The notes: generated from the letters alone by a model not told the origin. 64,000 nt of DNA from Methylobacterium sp. Leaf91 (GCF_001422815.1 NZ_LMMP01000003.1:35144-99143); one strand, 5' to 3'. Shown: positions 9,553 through 19,302, counted from the first letter of the stretch. Numbers and translations are program-made.

Positions 9553-10770
9553 ATGACCGATTTTCACCGCATCAAGCGCCTGCCCCCCTACGTGTTCGAG
9601 CAGGTCAACCGGATCAAGGCCCAGGCGCGCGCCAATGGCGCCGACATCATCGATCTCGGCATGGGCAATCCCGATCTCGACGCCCCGCGTCATGTCATCG
9701 CCAAGCTGGTGGAGACGGCGGGCAGGCCGCGCACGGACCGCTACTCGTCCTCGAAGGGCATCGCCGGTCTGCGCCGCGCCCAGGCGAGTTATTACAAGCG
9801 CCGCTTCGGCGTGAGCCTGAACCCCGACACGCAGGTGGTGGCGACGCTCGGCTCGAAGGAGGGCTTCGCCAACATGGCGCAGGCGATCACCGCGCCGGGC
9901 GACGTCGTGCTGGTGCCGAATCCGAGCTACCCGATCCACGCCTTCGGCTTCCTGATGGCGGGCGGCGTGATCCGCTCCGTGCCGGCCGAGCCGACCCCGG
10001 CCTTCTTCCCGGCCGTCGAGAAGGCCATGCAGCACTCGATCCCGAAGCCGGTGGCGATCGTGGTCTGCTACCCCTCGAACCCCACGGCCTACGTCGCGAG
10101 CCTCGATTTCTACCGGGACCTCGTCGCCTTCGCCAAGCGCCACGAAATCATCATCCTGTCGGACCTCGCCTATGCGGAGGTCTATTTCGACGGCGAGCCG
10201 CCGCCCTCCGTTCTGGAAGTGCCGGGCGCGATCGACTGCACGGTGGAGTTCACCTCGCTCTCGAAAACCTTCTCCATGGCCGGCTGGCGCATGGGCTTCG
10301 CTGTCGGCAACGAGCGCCTACTCGCGGCGCTGACACGCGTGAAATCCTACCTCGATTACGGCGCCTTCACGCCGATCCAGGTCGCGGCGACGGCCGCCCT
10401 GAACGGCCCGGAAGATTGCATCGTCGAGATGCGCGGGATCTACAAGAAGCGCCGGGACGCGCTGATCGAGTCGTTCGACAAGACCGGCTGGAAGATCCCG
10501 AGCCCGTCGGCCTCGATGTTCGCCTGGGTGCCGATTCCGGAAAAGTATCAGAGCCTCGGCAGCCTGGAATTCTCCAAGCTGCTTCTCGAGAAGTCGGACG
10601 TCGCGGTGGCGCCGGGTATCGGTTTTGGCGAACACGGCGACAATTACGTCCGTATCGCGCTGGTCGAGAACGAGCAGCGCATCCGTCAGGCGGCCCGCAA
10701 TATTCGCCGTTTCTTCGAGACGTCCGACCGCACGCTGCACAACGTCGTGCCGCTGACCAAAGCGGGCTGA
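9553..10770 (+). CDS. Class I/II PLP aminotransferase (AlaC / LL-diaminopimelate aminotransferase-like)
   Basis: A 405-residue fold-type I aminotransferase. The PLP Schiff-base lysine is Lys about 238 in SLSKTFSMAGWRMGF. CYPSNPTA (about 172-179) holds the Asn that contacts PLP, and SDLAYAEV (about 203-210) holds the Asp/Tyr pair. The pattern GMGNPDLD near the N-terminus and RIALVENEQRIRQAARNI near the C-terminus match the AlaC branch, which makes alanine from pyruvate and glutamate. Close relatives are often annotated as LL-diaminopimelate aminotransferase, so the exact substrate is open. ATG 9553 is taken as start; a GTG at 9544 is also in frame. Confidence 0.88.
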   Translation: MTDFHRIKRLPPYVFEQVNRIKAQARANGADIIDLGMGNPDLDAPRHVIAKLVETAGRPRTDRYSSSKGIAGLRRAQASYYKRRFGVSLNPDTQVVATLGSKEGFANMAQAITAPGDVVLVPNPSYPIHAFGFLMAGGVIRSVPAEPTPAFFPAVEKAMQHSIPKPVAIVVCYPSNPTAYVASLDFYRDLVAFAKRHEIIILSDLAYAEVYFDGEPPPSVLEVPGAIDCTVEFTSLSKTFSMAGWRMGFAVGNERLLAALTRVKSYLDYGAFTPIQVAATAALNGPEDCIVEMRGIYKKRRDALIESFDKTGWKIPSPSASMFAWVPIPEKYQSLGSLEFSKLLLEKSDVAVAPGIGFGEHGDNYVRIALVENEQRIRQAARNIRRFFETSDRTLHNVVPLTKAG

Positions 10771-10897
10771 CGCATCGGAGACGATGTTGCGGGGAGGAGA
10801 CAGGTCGCGCCAAAGCGGCCGGTGACCCTCTCATGTGCTTGTCACATGCCGTCCCGGTGAGCAGGGTCGCGGAATGTCGCCTGCCACCGAGGATCGT

Positions 10898-11110
10898 ATG
10901 CGCGGATTGACCCTGACCGTCGCGCTGCTGCTGGCCGGATCGGCCGGTGCTTGTGCGCCGAACCCGATCGTCGCGCGTGACCCCGTTCCCGCGCCCGAGC
11001 CGGGCCTGAGCTATGTCTGCGATTCCCGGCCCTTCGTCCTGAATGCGGTCGTCAGCAATTGCGAACCGGTTCATCGGGAGCCGCAGGTCGTGCTTCGTTC
11101 CAAGGGCTGA
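10898..11110 (+). CDS. Small predicted lipoprotein (hypothetical)
   Basis: A short 70-residue protein beginning MRGLTLTVALLLAGSAGAC, which is a compact signal sequence ending at a possible lipobox cysteine (AGAC). The mature part is only about 50 residues, proline-rich, with two further cysteines (YVCDS and SNCEP) that might form a disulfide. No family was recognised. ATG 10874, four or more codons upstream in the same frame, is an alternative start. A strong intrinsic terminator lies 28 bases after the stop, which supports expression of a discrete transcript. Confidence 0.6.
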   Translation: MRGLTLTVALLLAGSAGACAPNPIVARDPVPAPEPGLSYVCDSRPFVLNAVVSNCEPVHREPQVVLRSKG

Positions 11111-11138
11111 TCCGCCCGGACGGAGCACCCTTTCATGA

Positions 11139-11173
11139 AAAAGGCCGGAGCATCGCTCCGGCCTTTTCTTTTC
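11139..11173 (+). terminator. Rho-independent terminator
   Basis: A perfect 13-bp stem (AAAAGGCCGGAGC at 11139-11151 with 11155-11167) around a 3-base ATC loop, followed by a T-rich run TTTTCTTTTC. The A run on the other side lets it serve the minus-strand gene ending at 11215 as well. Confidence 0.9.
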
Positions 11174-11214
11174 AAAGGGCGATCAGCCCTTTCCTACACC
11201 GGTCGAACCTTGCC

Positions 11215-11508
11215 TCAGCGGGCGGCCGGCGCCGGGCTCACGGGGCGCGGTGCCGCGCTCGGATCGTTGGTCGTCATACCGGGAGTGGCCGGCATGGCAT
11301 TGCCCGGTGCCGTGCGGGCACCCGGTGCGGTCGCGGTTCCGGTGGTCGCCGGGCCGGCCTCGAGGCTGTCCCCCTTGCCCACGACACCCGACTTCGAACC
11401 GGCGGCGTTGGTGCCGTGGCTCTCGGGCATGCCGGTCTGTGCGAAGGCGGCACCGGACAGGGCAACGACCATTGCGGCAGCGGCGGCAGAAATCTTGATG
11501 GCGGTCAC
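11215..11508 (-). CDS. Small secreted Ala/Pro/Gly/Thr-rich protein
   Basis: A 97-residue protein with a clear signal peptide (residues about 1-22, cleavage after SGAAFA). The mature region is low complexity, rich in Ala, Pro, Gly and Thr, with no cysteine and no known domain. The start is a GTG at 11508 because a strong Shine-Dalgarno AAGGAG sits just upstream and the signal peptide begins there. The frame stays open further upstream only as an artefact of high G+C. It probably resides in the periplasm or is exposed; its function is unknown. It ends towards the terminator at 11139-11173. Confidence 0.7.
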   Translation of the reverse strand: MTAIKISAAAAAMVVALSGAAFAQTGMPESHGTNAAGSKSGVVGKGDSLEAGPATTGTATAPGARTAPGNAMPATPGMTTNDPSAAPRPVSPAPAAR

Positions 11509-11707
11509 GTTGGGCTCCTTGTTGGATGCGCTTGAAGATCGCGCTTGGGAGGTCAACGCGGCGCGTCCGGCTCGGTTGCCCCAGGGATCGGACGCCCATC
11601 CCGAGCCCGGAGGGCGGACGTGAAAAAGTTGCGGCTTGGCGCGCCAATGACACGGACAGGCAACCTCTCCTGAGTCATGGTAAGAGCAAGAGCGGCCGCG
11701 GCCGCAT

Positions 11708-12052
11708 GTGAACACCGCGACGGAGCGACCCGTGCAGCATCTCTCGACATTCGCCGCCGCCGGCCTGATCGGCCTCGGCCTGTCCGTCGCCACCGGCGCG
11801 GTCGCCCAGACCTCCTATACGGCCTCGCATGGCCCCTACATCCTGCCGACGGACCGGGCGACGGGCCGTCCCGTCCCTGACGATGCGCGCGCGATTCCCG
11901 TGCCGAGCGTCATGAATGGCGGAGGGTTCGGCCTCAGCGGCAACAGCTATTTCGAGGATTCACCGACGGAAGGTCCGCTGAGCGGACGCAAGCGGCCGCA
12001 CGAATTCGTCCTGGCCCCGGCGCGCGTCGCGCCCCCCGCCTACGGGCGCTGA
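11708..12052 (+). CDS. Secreted hypothetical protein
   Basis: A 114-residue protein with a GTG start at 11708. An N-terminal hydrophobic stretch (AAAGLIGLGLSVATGAVA) ends in a likely signal-peptidase site before QTSYTASHGPY. The mature part of about 80 residues is rich in Pro, Gly and Ser and lacks a recognised domain. The first ten residues before the hydrophobic core are polar, which is acceptable for a signal peptide. It is divergent from the small secreted protein at 11215-11508 and ends four bases before the stop of the next minus-strand gene. The function is unknown. Confidence 0.6.
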   Translation: MNTATERPVQHLSTFAAAGLIGLGLSVATGAVAQTSYTASHGPYILPTDRATGRPVPDDARAIPVPSVMNGGGFGLSGNSYFEDSPTEGPLSGRKRPHEFVLAPARVAPPAYGR

Positions 12053-12055
12053 CCT

Positions 12056-12481
12056 CTATTCCCCATCCGCCCGCGATCTGACCAGACGATCCACGAGGGC
12101 CGACGCGGCGAGGCCCGCCGCATAGGCGACGAGGTTCCAGGGCGAGAAGATCCGTCCGAGCAAAAGAGCACCGGCGAGCGTCAGCCTGAAAGCGTCGAGC
12201 GCTGGCGTATGGATGAGGCGGGAGAGTTCAACCAAGAGGGCGATCGTCCCGGCAACGATGAGAATGGCCCTCGTGCGCCGGCCCGGCAGCAGCACCGCGA
12301 CCAGGCAATAGACCATAGCGCCCCATAGGGCCGAGCCGCCGTATTTCACGATTGCCAAGGGCAGTCCGACAGGGACGAAGCGGAGGGTCAATCCCGCGCC
12401 GATGATGGCCAGGCCAGCCGCGAGATAGAGCGCGCGTGTCCGCATGCGGGCGGTGGGTCTGGAAGCGATGTGTGGCGCCAT
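12056..12481 (-). CDS. DUF2809-family small membrane protein
   Basis: A 141-residue hydrophobic protein with about four transmembrane helices. The features RTRALYLAAGLAIIGAGLTLR, a KYGGSALWGAMVYCLVA segment, ELSRLIHTPALDAFR and the C-terminal RIFSPWNLVAYAAG match DUF2809 proteins. The function of the family is not established. The stop codon lies four bases from the end of the convergent secreted-protein gene. Upstream, 129 bases separate it from the divergent prfB. ATG 12481 is used; an internal ATG twelve codons later, just before the first helix, is an alternative. Confidence 0.78.
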   Translation of the reverse strand: MAPHIASRPTARMRTRALYLAAGLAIIGAGLTLRFVPVGLPLAIVKYGGSALWGAMVYCLVAVLLPGRRTRAILIVAGTIALLVELSRLIHTPALDAFRLTLAGALLLGRIFSPWNLVAYAAGLAASALVDRLVRSRADGE

Positions 12482-12610
12482 GCGTTCGCAGCGTCTCGGA
12501 TCGTAACGGATAAGGAAGACGGGCGCCGCCGTTTACACCGGGCAGGCGTCTCGGTATCACCCGCGCTCACACGCCGAGCCCCATACCTTCACCACGAGCC
12601 GAAACACCAG

Positions 12611-13739
12611 ATGCGCGCCGAGATCGAACAACTCTCGGATGCCGCCAAGCAGTCGATCGGACTGCTGAGGAGGCATCTTTGACTGGGATACCGTCGAGAA
12701 ACGACTCGCGGAGCTGAATGCGGCTTCCGAGAACCCCGACCTCTGGAACGATGCGGAGGCGGCGCAGAAGGTCATGCGTGAACGCGGCGCCCTTGAAGAG
12801 GCCGTGGCTGCGATCAGGAAACTTGCCCAAGATCTGGACGATGCCGTCACGCTGATCGAGCTCGGCGAGATGGAAGGCGACCAGGACACCATTCTCGAGG
12901 GCGAGAATGGCGTTCGCGCCGTCGAGAAGGAGGCTGCGCGCCGCCAGATCGAGACCCTCCTGTCCGGCGAAGCCGATGGCCTCGACACCTATGTCGAGGT
13001 CCATGCCGGGGCCGGTGGCACCGAGAGCCAGGACTGGGCGAACATGCTCCAGCGCATGTACGGCCGCTGGGCCGAGCGCCGGAAGTACAAGGTCGACATC
13101 GTCGAATGGTCGGATGGCGACGAGGCCGGGATCAAGGGCGCCACGCTCATGGTCAAGGGCCACAACGCCTATGGCTGGCTCAAGACGGAATCCGGCGTTC
13201 ACCGCCTCGTTCGGATCTCGCCTTACGATTCCAGCGCGCGCCGGCATACCAGCTTCGCCAGCGTCCGGGTCTATCCGGTGATCGATGACCGCATCGTCAT
13301 CGAGATCAAGGAATCGGATTGCCGCATCGACACCTATCGCTCGTCGGGCGCCGGTGGCCAGCACGTGAACACCACCGATTCGGCCGTGCGCATCACCCAC
13401 AACCCGACCGGGATCGTGGTGGCGTGCCAGCAGGAGCGGTCCCAGCACAAGAATCGGGCCACCGCCTGGAACATGCTGCGCGCCCGGATGTACGAGGCCG
13501 AGCTCAAGAAACGCGAAGAAAAGGCCAACGCTGAGAACGCGGCCAAGACCGATATCGGTTGGGGCCACCAGATCCGGTCCTACGTGCTGCAGCCGTATCA
13601 GCTGGTGAAGGACCTGCGCACGGGCACCCAGTCCACCGATCCCGACGAGGTACTGGACGGTGCGCTCGATCCCTTCATGGAAGCGTCGCTGGCCCAGCGC
13701 GTCTATGGCGGGGCCGGCGAGGTCGAGGACATCGACTGA
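12611..13739 (+). CDS. prfB: Peptide chain release factor 2 (programmed +1 frameshift)
   Basis: RF2 reads UGA and UAA stop codons and triggers peptide release. The gene is in two frames. Codons 1-23 run from ATG 12611 to CTT at 12677-12679, followed by an in-frame TGA at 12680-12682. A +1 slip then continues at GAC 12681 for 352 more codons, about 375 residues in total. The catalytic GGQ motif lies at about residues 248-250 within SGAGGQHVNTTDSAV. The stop-codon recognition region RISPYDSSARRHTS carries SPY where E. coli has SPF. Downstream is the antisense M23 peptidase gene. In alphaproteobacteria prfB often follows a penicillin-binding protein gene; here it follows a DUF2809 gene on the other strand. 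Confidence 0.97.
12668..12683 (+). promoter_or_regulatory. prfB: prfB programmed +1 frameshift site
   Basis: The slippery sequence CTTTGAC sits at 12677-12683, with the in-frame TGA at 12680. An internal Shine-Dalgarno-like AGGAGG (12668-12673) lies three bases upstream. This is the same layout as the autoregulatory E. coli site: scarce RF2 leads to a pause at UGA and a +1 slip. Confidence 0.95.
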
Positions 13740-13766
13740 TCCTCGCTTGCCTTCAGATGCGCGCTC

Positions 13767-15038
13767 CTAGCGGGCGGCGAGGAACTGCGCGTCCGATCCG
13801 CTGAGGACGCGCAGGAAACGCAGCGGGTCCACGGGCTCGCCGTCGATTCTCGTCTCGTAATGCAGGTGGCTCCCCGTCGAGCGTCCGGTGGAGCCAACAC
13901 GGCCGATGGCGGCTTCGGCCTCGACCCATTCTCCGGGCCCGACCGAGACCGACGAGAGATGGGCGTAGCGGGTGACGAGCCCGTTGCCGTGGTCGAGTTC
14001 GACCATGTTGCCGTAGCCGCCGCTGTAATCTGCGACCGTCACCCGGCCGGCCGCTGTCGCGCGCGCGCTTTCCCCGAACTCGGCCTTCATGTCGAGGCCG
14101 GTATGCAGGGCGAGCCCGCGCGTGAACGGATCGAGGCGGGGTCCGAAACCGCTCGACAGGCTGTACTTGCCGGTCAGGGGCTGCCGGACGGGGAGGGCGG
14201 ATGCGATGCGGCGCAGGCGGTCTTCCTCGCCGAGAACCCGCTGAACCTGTCCGACCGCGATGCCGAACGGATCGGCAGAGAGCGGCACGAGCGGCCCGCC
14301 GATCCCCGCCTCGCGCTGGCGCTCGAAACGCTGCGGGTCGAGGCCGGCCCGGAACACGATGTCGCGCAGGCGCTGGGACCCACGGATCGCGCGCACGCCC
14401 AACCCGTCCAGGGTTCGGATCTGGTCCGCCCCCAGTCGATCGAGGCGCTGGTCGAGCGCCGCCAGAACCTGCTCGCTCTTCCGCAGGGATTGGCGGCCGG
14501 GCTGTCCGTCAGTGTCGCGCGAGCGCAGTTCGAGTGCATCCGGAGTGGGAAACGGCTTCGGCACCGACTTGCGCAATGGCGCAGCAAACGACTTGGCAAC
14601 GGGATCGGCCACCGGACCGGCATAGCCGAGGGCCCCGGTCTCGACTGGATCGTCGACGCCGATCTGGTCGGCGGCAATGATTGGGCGTTGCGCCTCGCCG
14701 GCGAGAAGTGCGAGCTGGGCCTGACGCTTCTCCAGCACGGCCTGACGTTGCGAGAGATCGGCGATGCGCGCGGCGATGCCCTCACGCGTCGCCAGATGCT
14801 CCATCGTCGCCCGGTCGAGCTGAAGCCTGAGGGCTCCGATCCGCTCCTCGTACCCGTATTGGAGGGCGGTCTGCTGGGACACGAACCGGGCCAGCACCTC
14901 GTCGTGGAACACCAAGTACCACGTGGCGCCCCCGGCCCAGAGCGTGGCGATCGCCAGCCCACAAGCCAAAGCCGGCACGAGGCGCCGCCTGGCTTTCGGC
15001 AAGCGCAACCCTCCGGCGATAGGTGACGACAGGCGCAT
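13767..15038 (-). CDS. M23-family peptidoglycan metallopeptidase, membrane-anchored
   Basis: A 423-residue protein with an N-terminal transmembrane anchor (about residues 21-43), a long coiled-coil-like middle rich in Arg, Glu and Ala, and a C-terminal LytM/M23 domain. The zinc ligands are visible: H and D in LALHTGLDM, and the last histidine pair in SHLHYETR. The substrate would be peptide cross-links of murein, or the protein could act as an activator if inactive, but all ligands are present. The 3' end lies 27 bases from the prfB stop. ATG 15038 starts directly before a basic stretch and the helix. Confidence 0.92.
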   Translation of the reverse strand: MRLSSPIAGGLRLPKARRRLVPALACGLAIATLWAGGATWYLVFHDEVLARFVSQQTALQYGYEERIGALRLQLDRATMEHLATREGIAARIADLSQRQAVLEKRQAQLALLAGEAQRPIIAADQIGVDDPVETGALGYAGPVADPVAKSFAAPLRKSVPKPFPTPDALELRSRDTDGQPGRQSLRKSEQVLAALDQRLDRLGADQIRTLDGLGVRAIRGSQRLRDIVFRAGLDPQRFERQREAGIGGPLVPLSADPFGIAVGQVQRVLGEEDRLRRIASALPVRQPLTGKYSLSSGFGPRLDPFTRGLALHTGLDMKAEFGESARATAAGRVTVADYSGGYGNMVELDHGNGLVTRYAHLSSVSVGPGEWVEAEAAIGRVGSTGRSTGSHLHYETRIDGEPVDPLRFLRVLSGSDAQFLAAR

Positions 15039-15142
15039 ACGGGCAACCCCAATCCAACTCGCGCCATTGGAGGGGATCAGGGTTAAAGAAGCGCAAAATC
15101 GCGCGTCAGGGGATTAGCCATGATGCCGGAGGGGGACAGCTT

Positions 15143-15610
15143 TCAGGCGAGGGCGCGCGCGGCCGCCAGGACCTCCTCGGCATGGCCGGGAACCTTCACC
15201 TTCGGCCAGATCCGGGCGATGCGGCCCTGCGCGTCGATCAGCACCGTGGTGCGCTCGACGCCCATATATTTACGGCCGTACATGCTCTTCTCGACCCACA
15301 CCCCGTAGGCTTCGAGCATCGCCTTGCTCTCGTCTGAGGCGAGCGGGAAGGTCAGGTCGTATTTGGCCCGGAACTTGTCATGGCTCTTCACCGAATCGGG
15401 TGAAACGCCCACCACGACGGCACCGGCTTCTGCAAAGGCGTCGCCAAGAGCGTTGAACCCCTGCGCCTCTAGGGTGCATCCGCTGGTATCGTCCTTGGGG
15501 TAGAAATAGAGTACGACCTTGCGACCCAAGAGCGCATCGAGACTGATCTCCGCGCCGCCCGCTCCGGGCAACGTGAAGGCGGGAGCGTGATCTCCGGTGT
15601 CGAGAGGCAT
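15143..15610 (-). CDS. bcp: Peroxiredoxin, BCP (bacterioferritin comigratory protein) type
   Basis: A 155-residue thiol peroxidase that reduces peroxides with electrons from thioredoxin. The peroxidatic cysteine sits in DDTSGCTLEAQGF (about residue 46), where most relatives have TPGCT. Other family blocks are KVVLYFYPKD, VGVSPDSVKSHDKF and RTTVLIDAQGRIARIW. Start ATG 15610 was chosen because it opens the domain (MPLDTGDHAP) and follows AAGGAAGG; the open frame upstream encodes nothing recognisable. The gene sits between the M23 peptidase gene and a divergent AsmA-type gene. Confidence 0.93.
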   Translation of the reverse strand: MPLDTGDHAPAFTLPGAGGAEISLDALLGRKVVLYFYPKDDTSGCTLEAQGFNALGDAFAEAGAVVVGVSPDSVKSHDKFRAKYDLTFPLASDESKAMLEAYGVWVEKSMYGRKYMGVERTTVLIDAQGRIARIWPKVKVPGHAEEVLAAARALA

Positions 15611-15779
15611 GATGCCTTCCTTTCGGCCGATTGATAGTGTGCCACAAGAGGCGTTGATCGGGGGGTGCACGTAACCCCTCGGCTGAGGACCGAAAGATTG
15701 CCGGGTCAAGGCAACCCCGAATCCCGGACACCCGCTCGATAGCGTGAGCGGCCCGTCCGATCCAGCGGCTCAAGGATCG

Positions 15780-18700
15780 ATGAACCAGGACACGGCCACA
15801 GGTTTGCGACGGTGCAGGTCGCGCCGCCGGCGGCGCCCGCTGCTATGGTGCTCGGTCGTGCTCGTGGTCGCCCTGACGCTCGCCGTTACCGGCGCGTTCT
15901 GGCGTCTGACCAACGGTCCCCTGCGCATCGATGGCATGTCCGAACGCGTGGCCTCGGCCATCGCGGGCAGCATCGGCCCCGGCTGGCGGGTGGACCTGCG
16001 CGACAGCACCGTCGAGCTCGATTCCGAGAATTCCCTGGCGCTTCAGGTCGTCGGCCTCGACATCCACAACCCGGACGGCGCCCTTGTGCTGCGCGCTCCC
16101 ATGGCGGTGGTGAGCCTGGATACCTGGGGTCTGCTGCGCCTCGCCGTCCAGCCGAGGGCCATCGAGTTCCGCGATCTGCAGATGACGGCCCTGGTCCACC
16201 GCGACGGGTCCATCGCCTTTGCCGGTTCCGATCCGGCCCATGCCGCGGCGGAGCCTCATACGCTGCCCAGCGTGGATAGTGCCCGGGGAACCTCGTCGCC
16301 GATCTCGGCCGCCATCGCTTCGATCTTCGGCATCGTCCTCGATCCCGCCGGCGTGGTCGGAGCCCTCGACCGGGCGCGGATCACCAATGGGCGCCTGACG
16401 CTGATCGACGACGACGCCCGCCAGCGTGGTGTCTTCGAGCATGTGAACGGTCTGTTCCGACGCGACGCGGTGCGGGACTCCCGCGTGTTCGAGCTGCGCA
16501 TCGACGGCCCTCACGGGGAATGGCGCTTCGGCGGTGACCTGCACGAGGGCGGCGAAGGAAAGCGCAACGGCATCATCACCCTGGACGATCTGCCGGTCAC
16601 CGATCTCCTCCTCCTCTCGGGGCAATCGAAACTGCCGATCGAGACCGACCTGAAGGTCTCGGCCAAAGCGGAAGTAGGCCTCGACCAGGGCCGGATCGAA
16701 ACCCTGAAAGCGACGGTGAAGACCAGCGATGGCAATTTCCTCATCGAGGAAAAGGACTTCAACCCGGTCACCATCGAGAGCCTGACCGCCTCGGTCAGTT
16801 GGGACGAGGCCAAGCGGGTCCTGAACCTCGACAGCATCGATTATCTCGGAGCCGGCAACGCGGTGCATCTCGCCGGCGTCTGGACCGCGAGCCCGGTGGG
16901 GGGCCCCACGGCCTGGACCCTGGCCCTCGCGGGCAAGGATGCGATCCTGCGCGGCGCCGCCAGGACCGACAAGCCGGTCAAGCTCGATGCCCTCTCGGCC
17001 CATGTCACGGGGCGGGATGGCGGCATGTCCATCGACGAGTTCACCGTGGCGGGAGCTGGTGGAGCCACCGGCCGGGTCACCGGTACGGTGGACACCAGCG
17101 CTGACGAGGGCGGCCTCACACTGAAGATCAATGCGGCCCACACCGATGGGCGCATGGCCCTGCGCCTGTGGCCGGAACATATCGCTCCGCCCGCCCGCGA
17201 ATATCTGGTGGACAACCTCCAGGGCGGCCTCGTGGACAAGGTCGACATCACCGTGGACATGAGCGGCAGTGAGCTTGCCGCCGCGACGCGTGGCGAGCCG
17301 ATGCCGGACAGCGCCATCCATATCGATTTCGCCGTCTCTAACGCCACGCTGGCGGTGAGCGAGGGCGCTCCCCCCCTGAGCCGCGGCCGTGTGACGGGGA
17401 CCATCACCGGCCTGACCACGAACATCCGCGGCGTCACCGCCGACATCAAGATGCCGGACGACCGGACGCTCTACATCACGGACGGCTCGTTCGTGATCCC
17501 GAAGATCACGCCGGACACCGTCACCGCCCAGATCGGCCTCAAGCTCGGCGGCGGCGCGGACGCCCTCGTCGCCCTGCTCCAGACCAAGATGTTCAAGAAC
17601 CTCACCGGGGTCGAGATCGACCCGGCTTCGGTCAAGGGCAATGCCGATCTGCGCATCGACTTCCCGCTCAACCTCAAGCGCATCCCCGAATTGCCGGACC
17701 TTCCCGTGAGCCTCACCGGAACCCTGAACGACCTCGCCGTCGAGAAGGCCTTCGGTAAGGAGAAGCTGGAGAACGGCCGCTTCGCCGTTACCTACGAACG
17801 GGGCGGTTTCACCCTGAAGGGCGACGGCCGGGTCCTCGGCTCACCGCTCACCCTCGACCTGCGCCAACCGAAGGCGGGCGCACCGGGCGAGGTCAACGCG
17901 ACGCTCCTCCTCGACGAAGCTCTGCGGGCGAGGCGAGGCCTGCCGGTGGCCCCGCAACTCGCCGGGCCGATCCCGCTAAAGATCACTCTCGCGATCGGAA
18001 AGGGGAGCCCGGCGCGCTCGCCAATCCGCATGGAAGCGGATCTGTCCCGAGCCTCCATCGATGGCCTGATTCCGGGCTTCGTCAAACCGGCCGGCAAGCC
18101 GGGGCGCGTCAGCTTCGTCATGACAGAGGTCAGCCCGGGCGGGGCCATGGACCTGCGCGACATCGTCCTCGATGCCGGCAGCGCCAGCGCGCGCGGCACG
18201 GCGGCGATCAATGGCGACGGACAGTTCGACCGGGCCGACCTTTCGAGCTTCAAGCTCTCGCCCGGCGACGACATGCGCATCCAGATCGACCGCAGCGGCA
18301 ACCTCTACAAGGTGGGCGTGAAAGGGGCCGTGGCCGATGCGCGGCCCTTCATGAAGTCGCTCGGAGGACCGGAGGGCAAGGCCGGCAAAGAAAGCGGCCG
18401 GGACCAGTCCAAGGAGATCGAGGCCGATATCAGCTTAGGCATCATCACCGGTTTCAACGGCGAGGCGCTTACCGGCGCCAGCGCGAAGCTCTCGATGAAG
18501 GGCAAGGATTTCCGCTCGGGCCGCCTGCAGGGCCGCTTCAACGGAGCCGGCTTCTCTGCCGTGGTGTCCCGCTCGGGCCGCAGCGATCCCTCGATCAACA
18601 TCGAGACCACCGATGCCGGGGCGACCCTGCGTTTCGTCGATATCTACAAGCGCATGTATGGCGGGCGCCTCGTCCTCGGCAGCACCCTCGGAGACGGGCC

Positions 18701-19235
18701 GCAGACCGGCGTGGTCCAGATCCGCGATTTCATGCTGCGCAACGAGCCGGCCCTGTCGAGCATCATGGCGCAGGGCCCGGCGACGAGCGAAGTCGTCGAT
18801 GCCAAGGGCCGCAAGCAGATCATCCAGAATGCCGGCAACGACGTGAACTTCGACCGTCTGCGGGCGAACTTCACCCGCACCGGCAGCCGCGTCGACTTCA
18901 CCGACGCCGCCATCTCCAACGCCGCCATGGGCTTCACCATGAGCGGCTATCTCGACACCGCCAAGGAACGCGCCGACATCAACGGCACCTTCGTCCCGCT
19001 CTACGGGCTGAACAACGTCGTCTCGCGCCTGCCGCTGTTCGGACAGCTTCTCGGCGGCGGGAACAACGAGGGCCTGTTCGCCCTGAATTTCCGGGTCTCG
19101 GGCCGCCTGTCCAAGCCGGATGTGAGTGTGAACCCGCTTTCCGCCCTGGCTCCCGGCATCCTGCGCCGTCTGTTCAGCGCCGGAGGGAATGACGGCTTTC
19201 CCGGCGCGACCTCCGCCGGAGAGACCGAACGCTGA
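15780..19235 (+). CDS. Large AsmA/DUF3971 (YhdP-like) envelope protein
   Basis: A 1151-residue protein with a single N-terminal transmembrane helix (about residues 20-43) after an Arg-rich cytoplasmic start, then a huge periplasmic region. Repeated short beta-rich blocks and the C-terminal region (GSRVDFTDAAISNAAMGFTM, SGYLDTAKERADINGTFVPL, then YGLNNVVSRLPLFGQLLGG) identify the AsmA-like C-terminal / DUF3971 family. Related proteins form bridge-like grooves that move phospholipids between the inner and outer membranes. Here that is an inference from the family. A GTG at 15744 is a longer alternative start. It precedes a repeat-rich gap and converges on tyrS. Confidence 0.88.
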   Translation: MNQDTATGLRRCRSRRRRRPLLWCSVVLVVALTLAVTGAFWRLTNGPLRIDGMSERVASAIAGSIGPGWRVDLRDSTVELDSENSLALQVVGLDIHNPDGALVLRAPMAVVSLDTWGLLRLAVQPRAIEFRDLQMTALVHRDGSIAFAGSDPAHAAAEPHTLPSVDSARGTSSPISAAIASIFGIVLDPAGVVGALDRARITNGRLTLIDDDARQRGVFEHVNGLFRRDAVRDSRVFELRIDGPHGEWRFGGDLHEGGEGKRNGIITLDDLPVTDLLLLSGQSKLPIETDLKVSAKAEVGLDQGRIETLKATVKTSDGNFLIEEKDFNPVTIESLTASVSWDEAKRVLNLDSIDYLGAGNAVHLAGVWTASPVGGPTAWTLALAGKDAILRGAARTDKPVKLDALSAHVTGRDGGMSIDEFTVAGAGGATGRVTGTVDTSADEGGLTLKINAAHTDGRMALRLWPEHIAPPAREYLVDNLQGGLVDKVDITVDMSGSELAAATRGEPMPDSAIHIDFAVSNATLAVSEGAPPLSRGRVTGTITGLTTNIRGVTADIKMPDDRTLYITDGSFVIPKITPDTVTAQIGLKLGGGADALVALLQTKMFKNLTGVEIDPASVKGNADLRIDFPLNLKRIPELPDLPVSLTGTLNDLAVEKAFGKEKLENGRFAVTYERGGFTLKGDGRVLGSPLTLDLRQPKAGAPGEVNATLLLDEALRARRGLPVAPQLAGPIPLKITLAIGKGSPARSPIRMEADLSRASIDGLIPGFVKPAGKPGRVSFVMTEVSPGGAMDLRDIVLDAGSASARGTAAINGDGQFDRADLSSFKLSPGDDMRIQIDRSGNLYKVGVKGAVADARPFMKSLGGPEGKAGKESGRDQSKEIEADISLGIITGFNGEALTGASAKLSMKGKDFRSGRLQGRFNGAGFSAVVSRSGRSDPSINIETTDAGATLRFVDIYKRMYGGRLVLGSTLGDGPQTGVVQIRDFMLRNEPALSSIMAQGPATSEVVDAKGRKQIIQNAGNDVNFDRLRANFTRTGSRVDFTDAAISNAAMGFTMSGYLDTAKERADINGTFVPLYGLNNVVSRLPLFGQLLGGGNNEGLFALNFRVSGRLSKPDVSVNPLSALAPGILRRLFSAGGNDGFPGATSAGETER

Positions 19236-19302
19236 GGTAGCCGGCCACGTCCGCCCTCTGCGGGCTACGGGATTTATACAACTGCTTTTAGGCAGACCGT
19301 GT

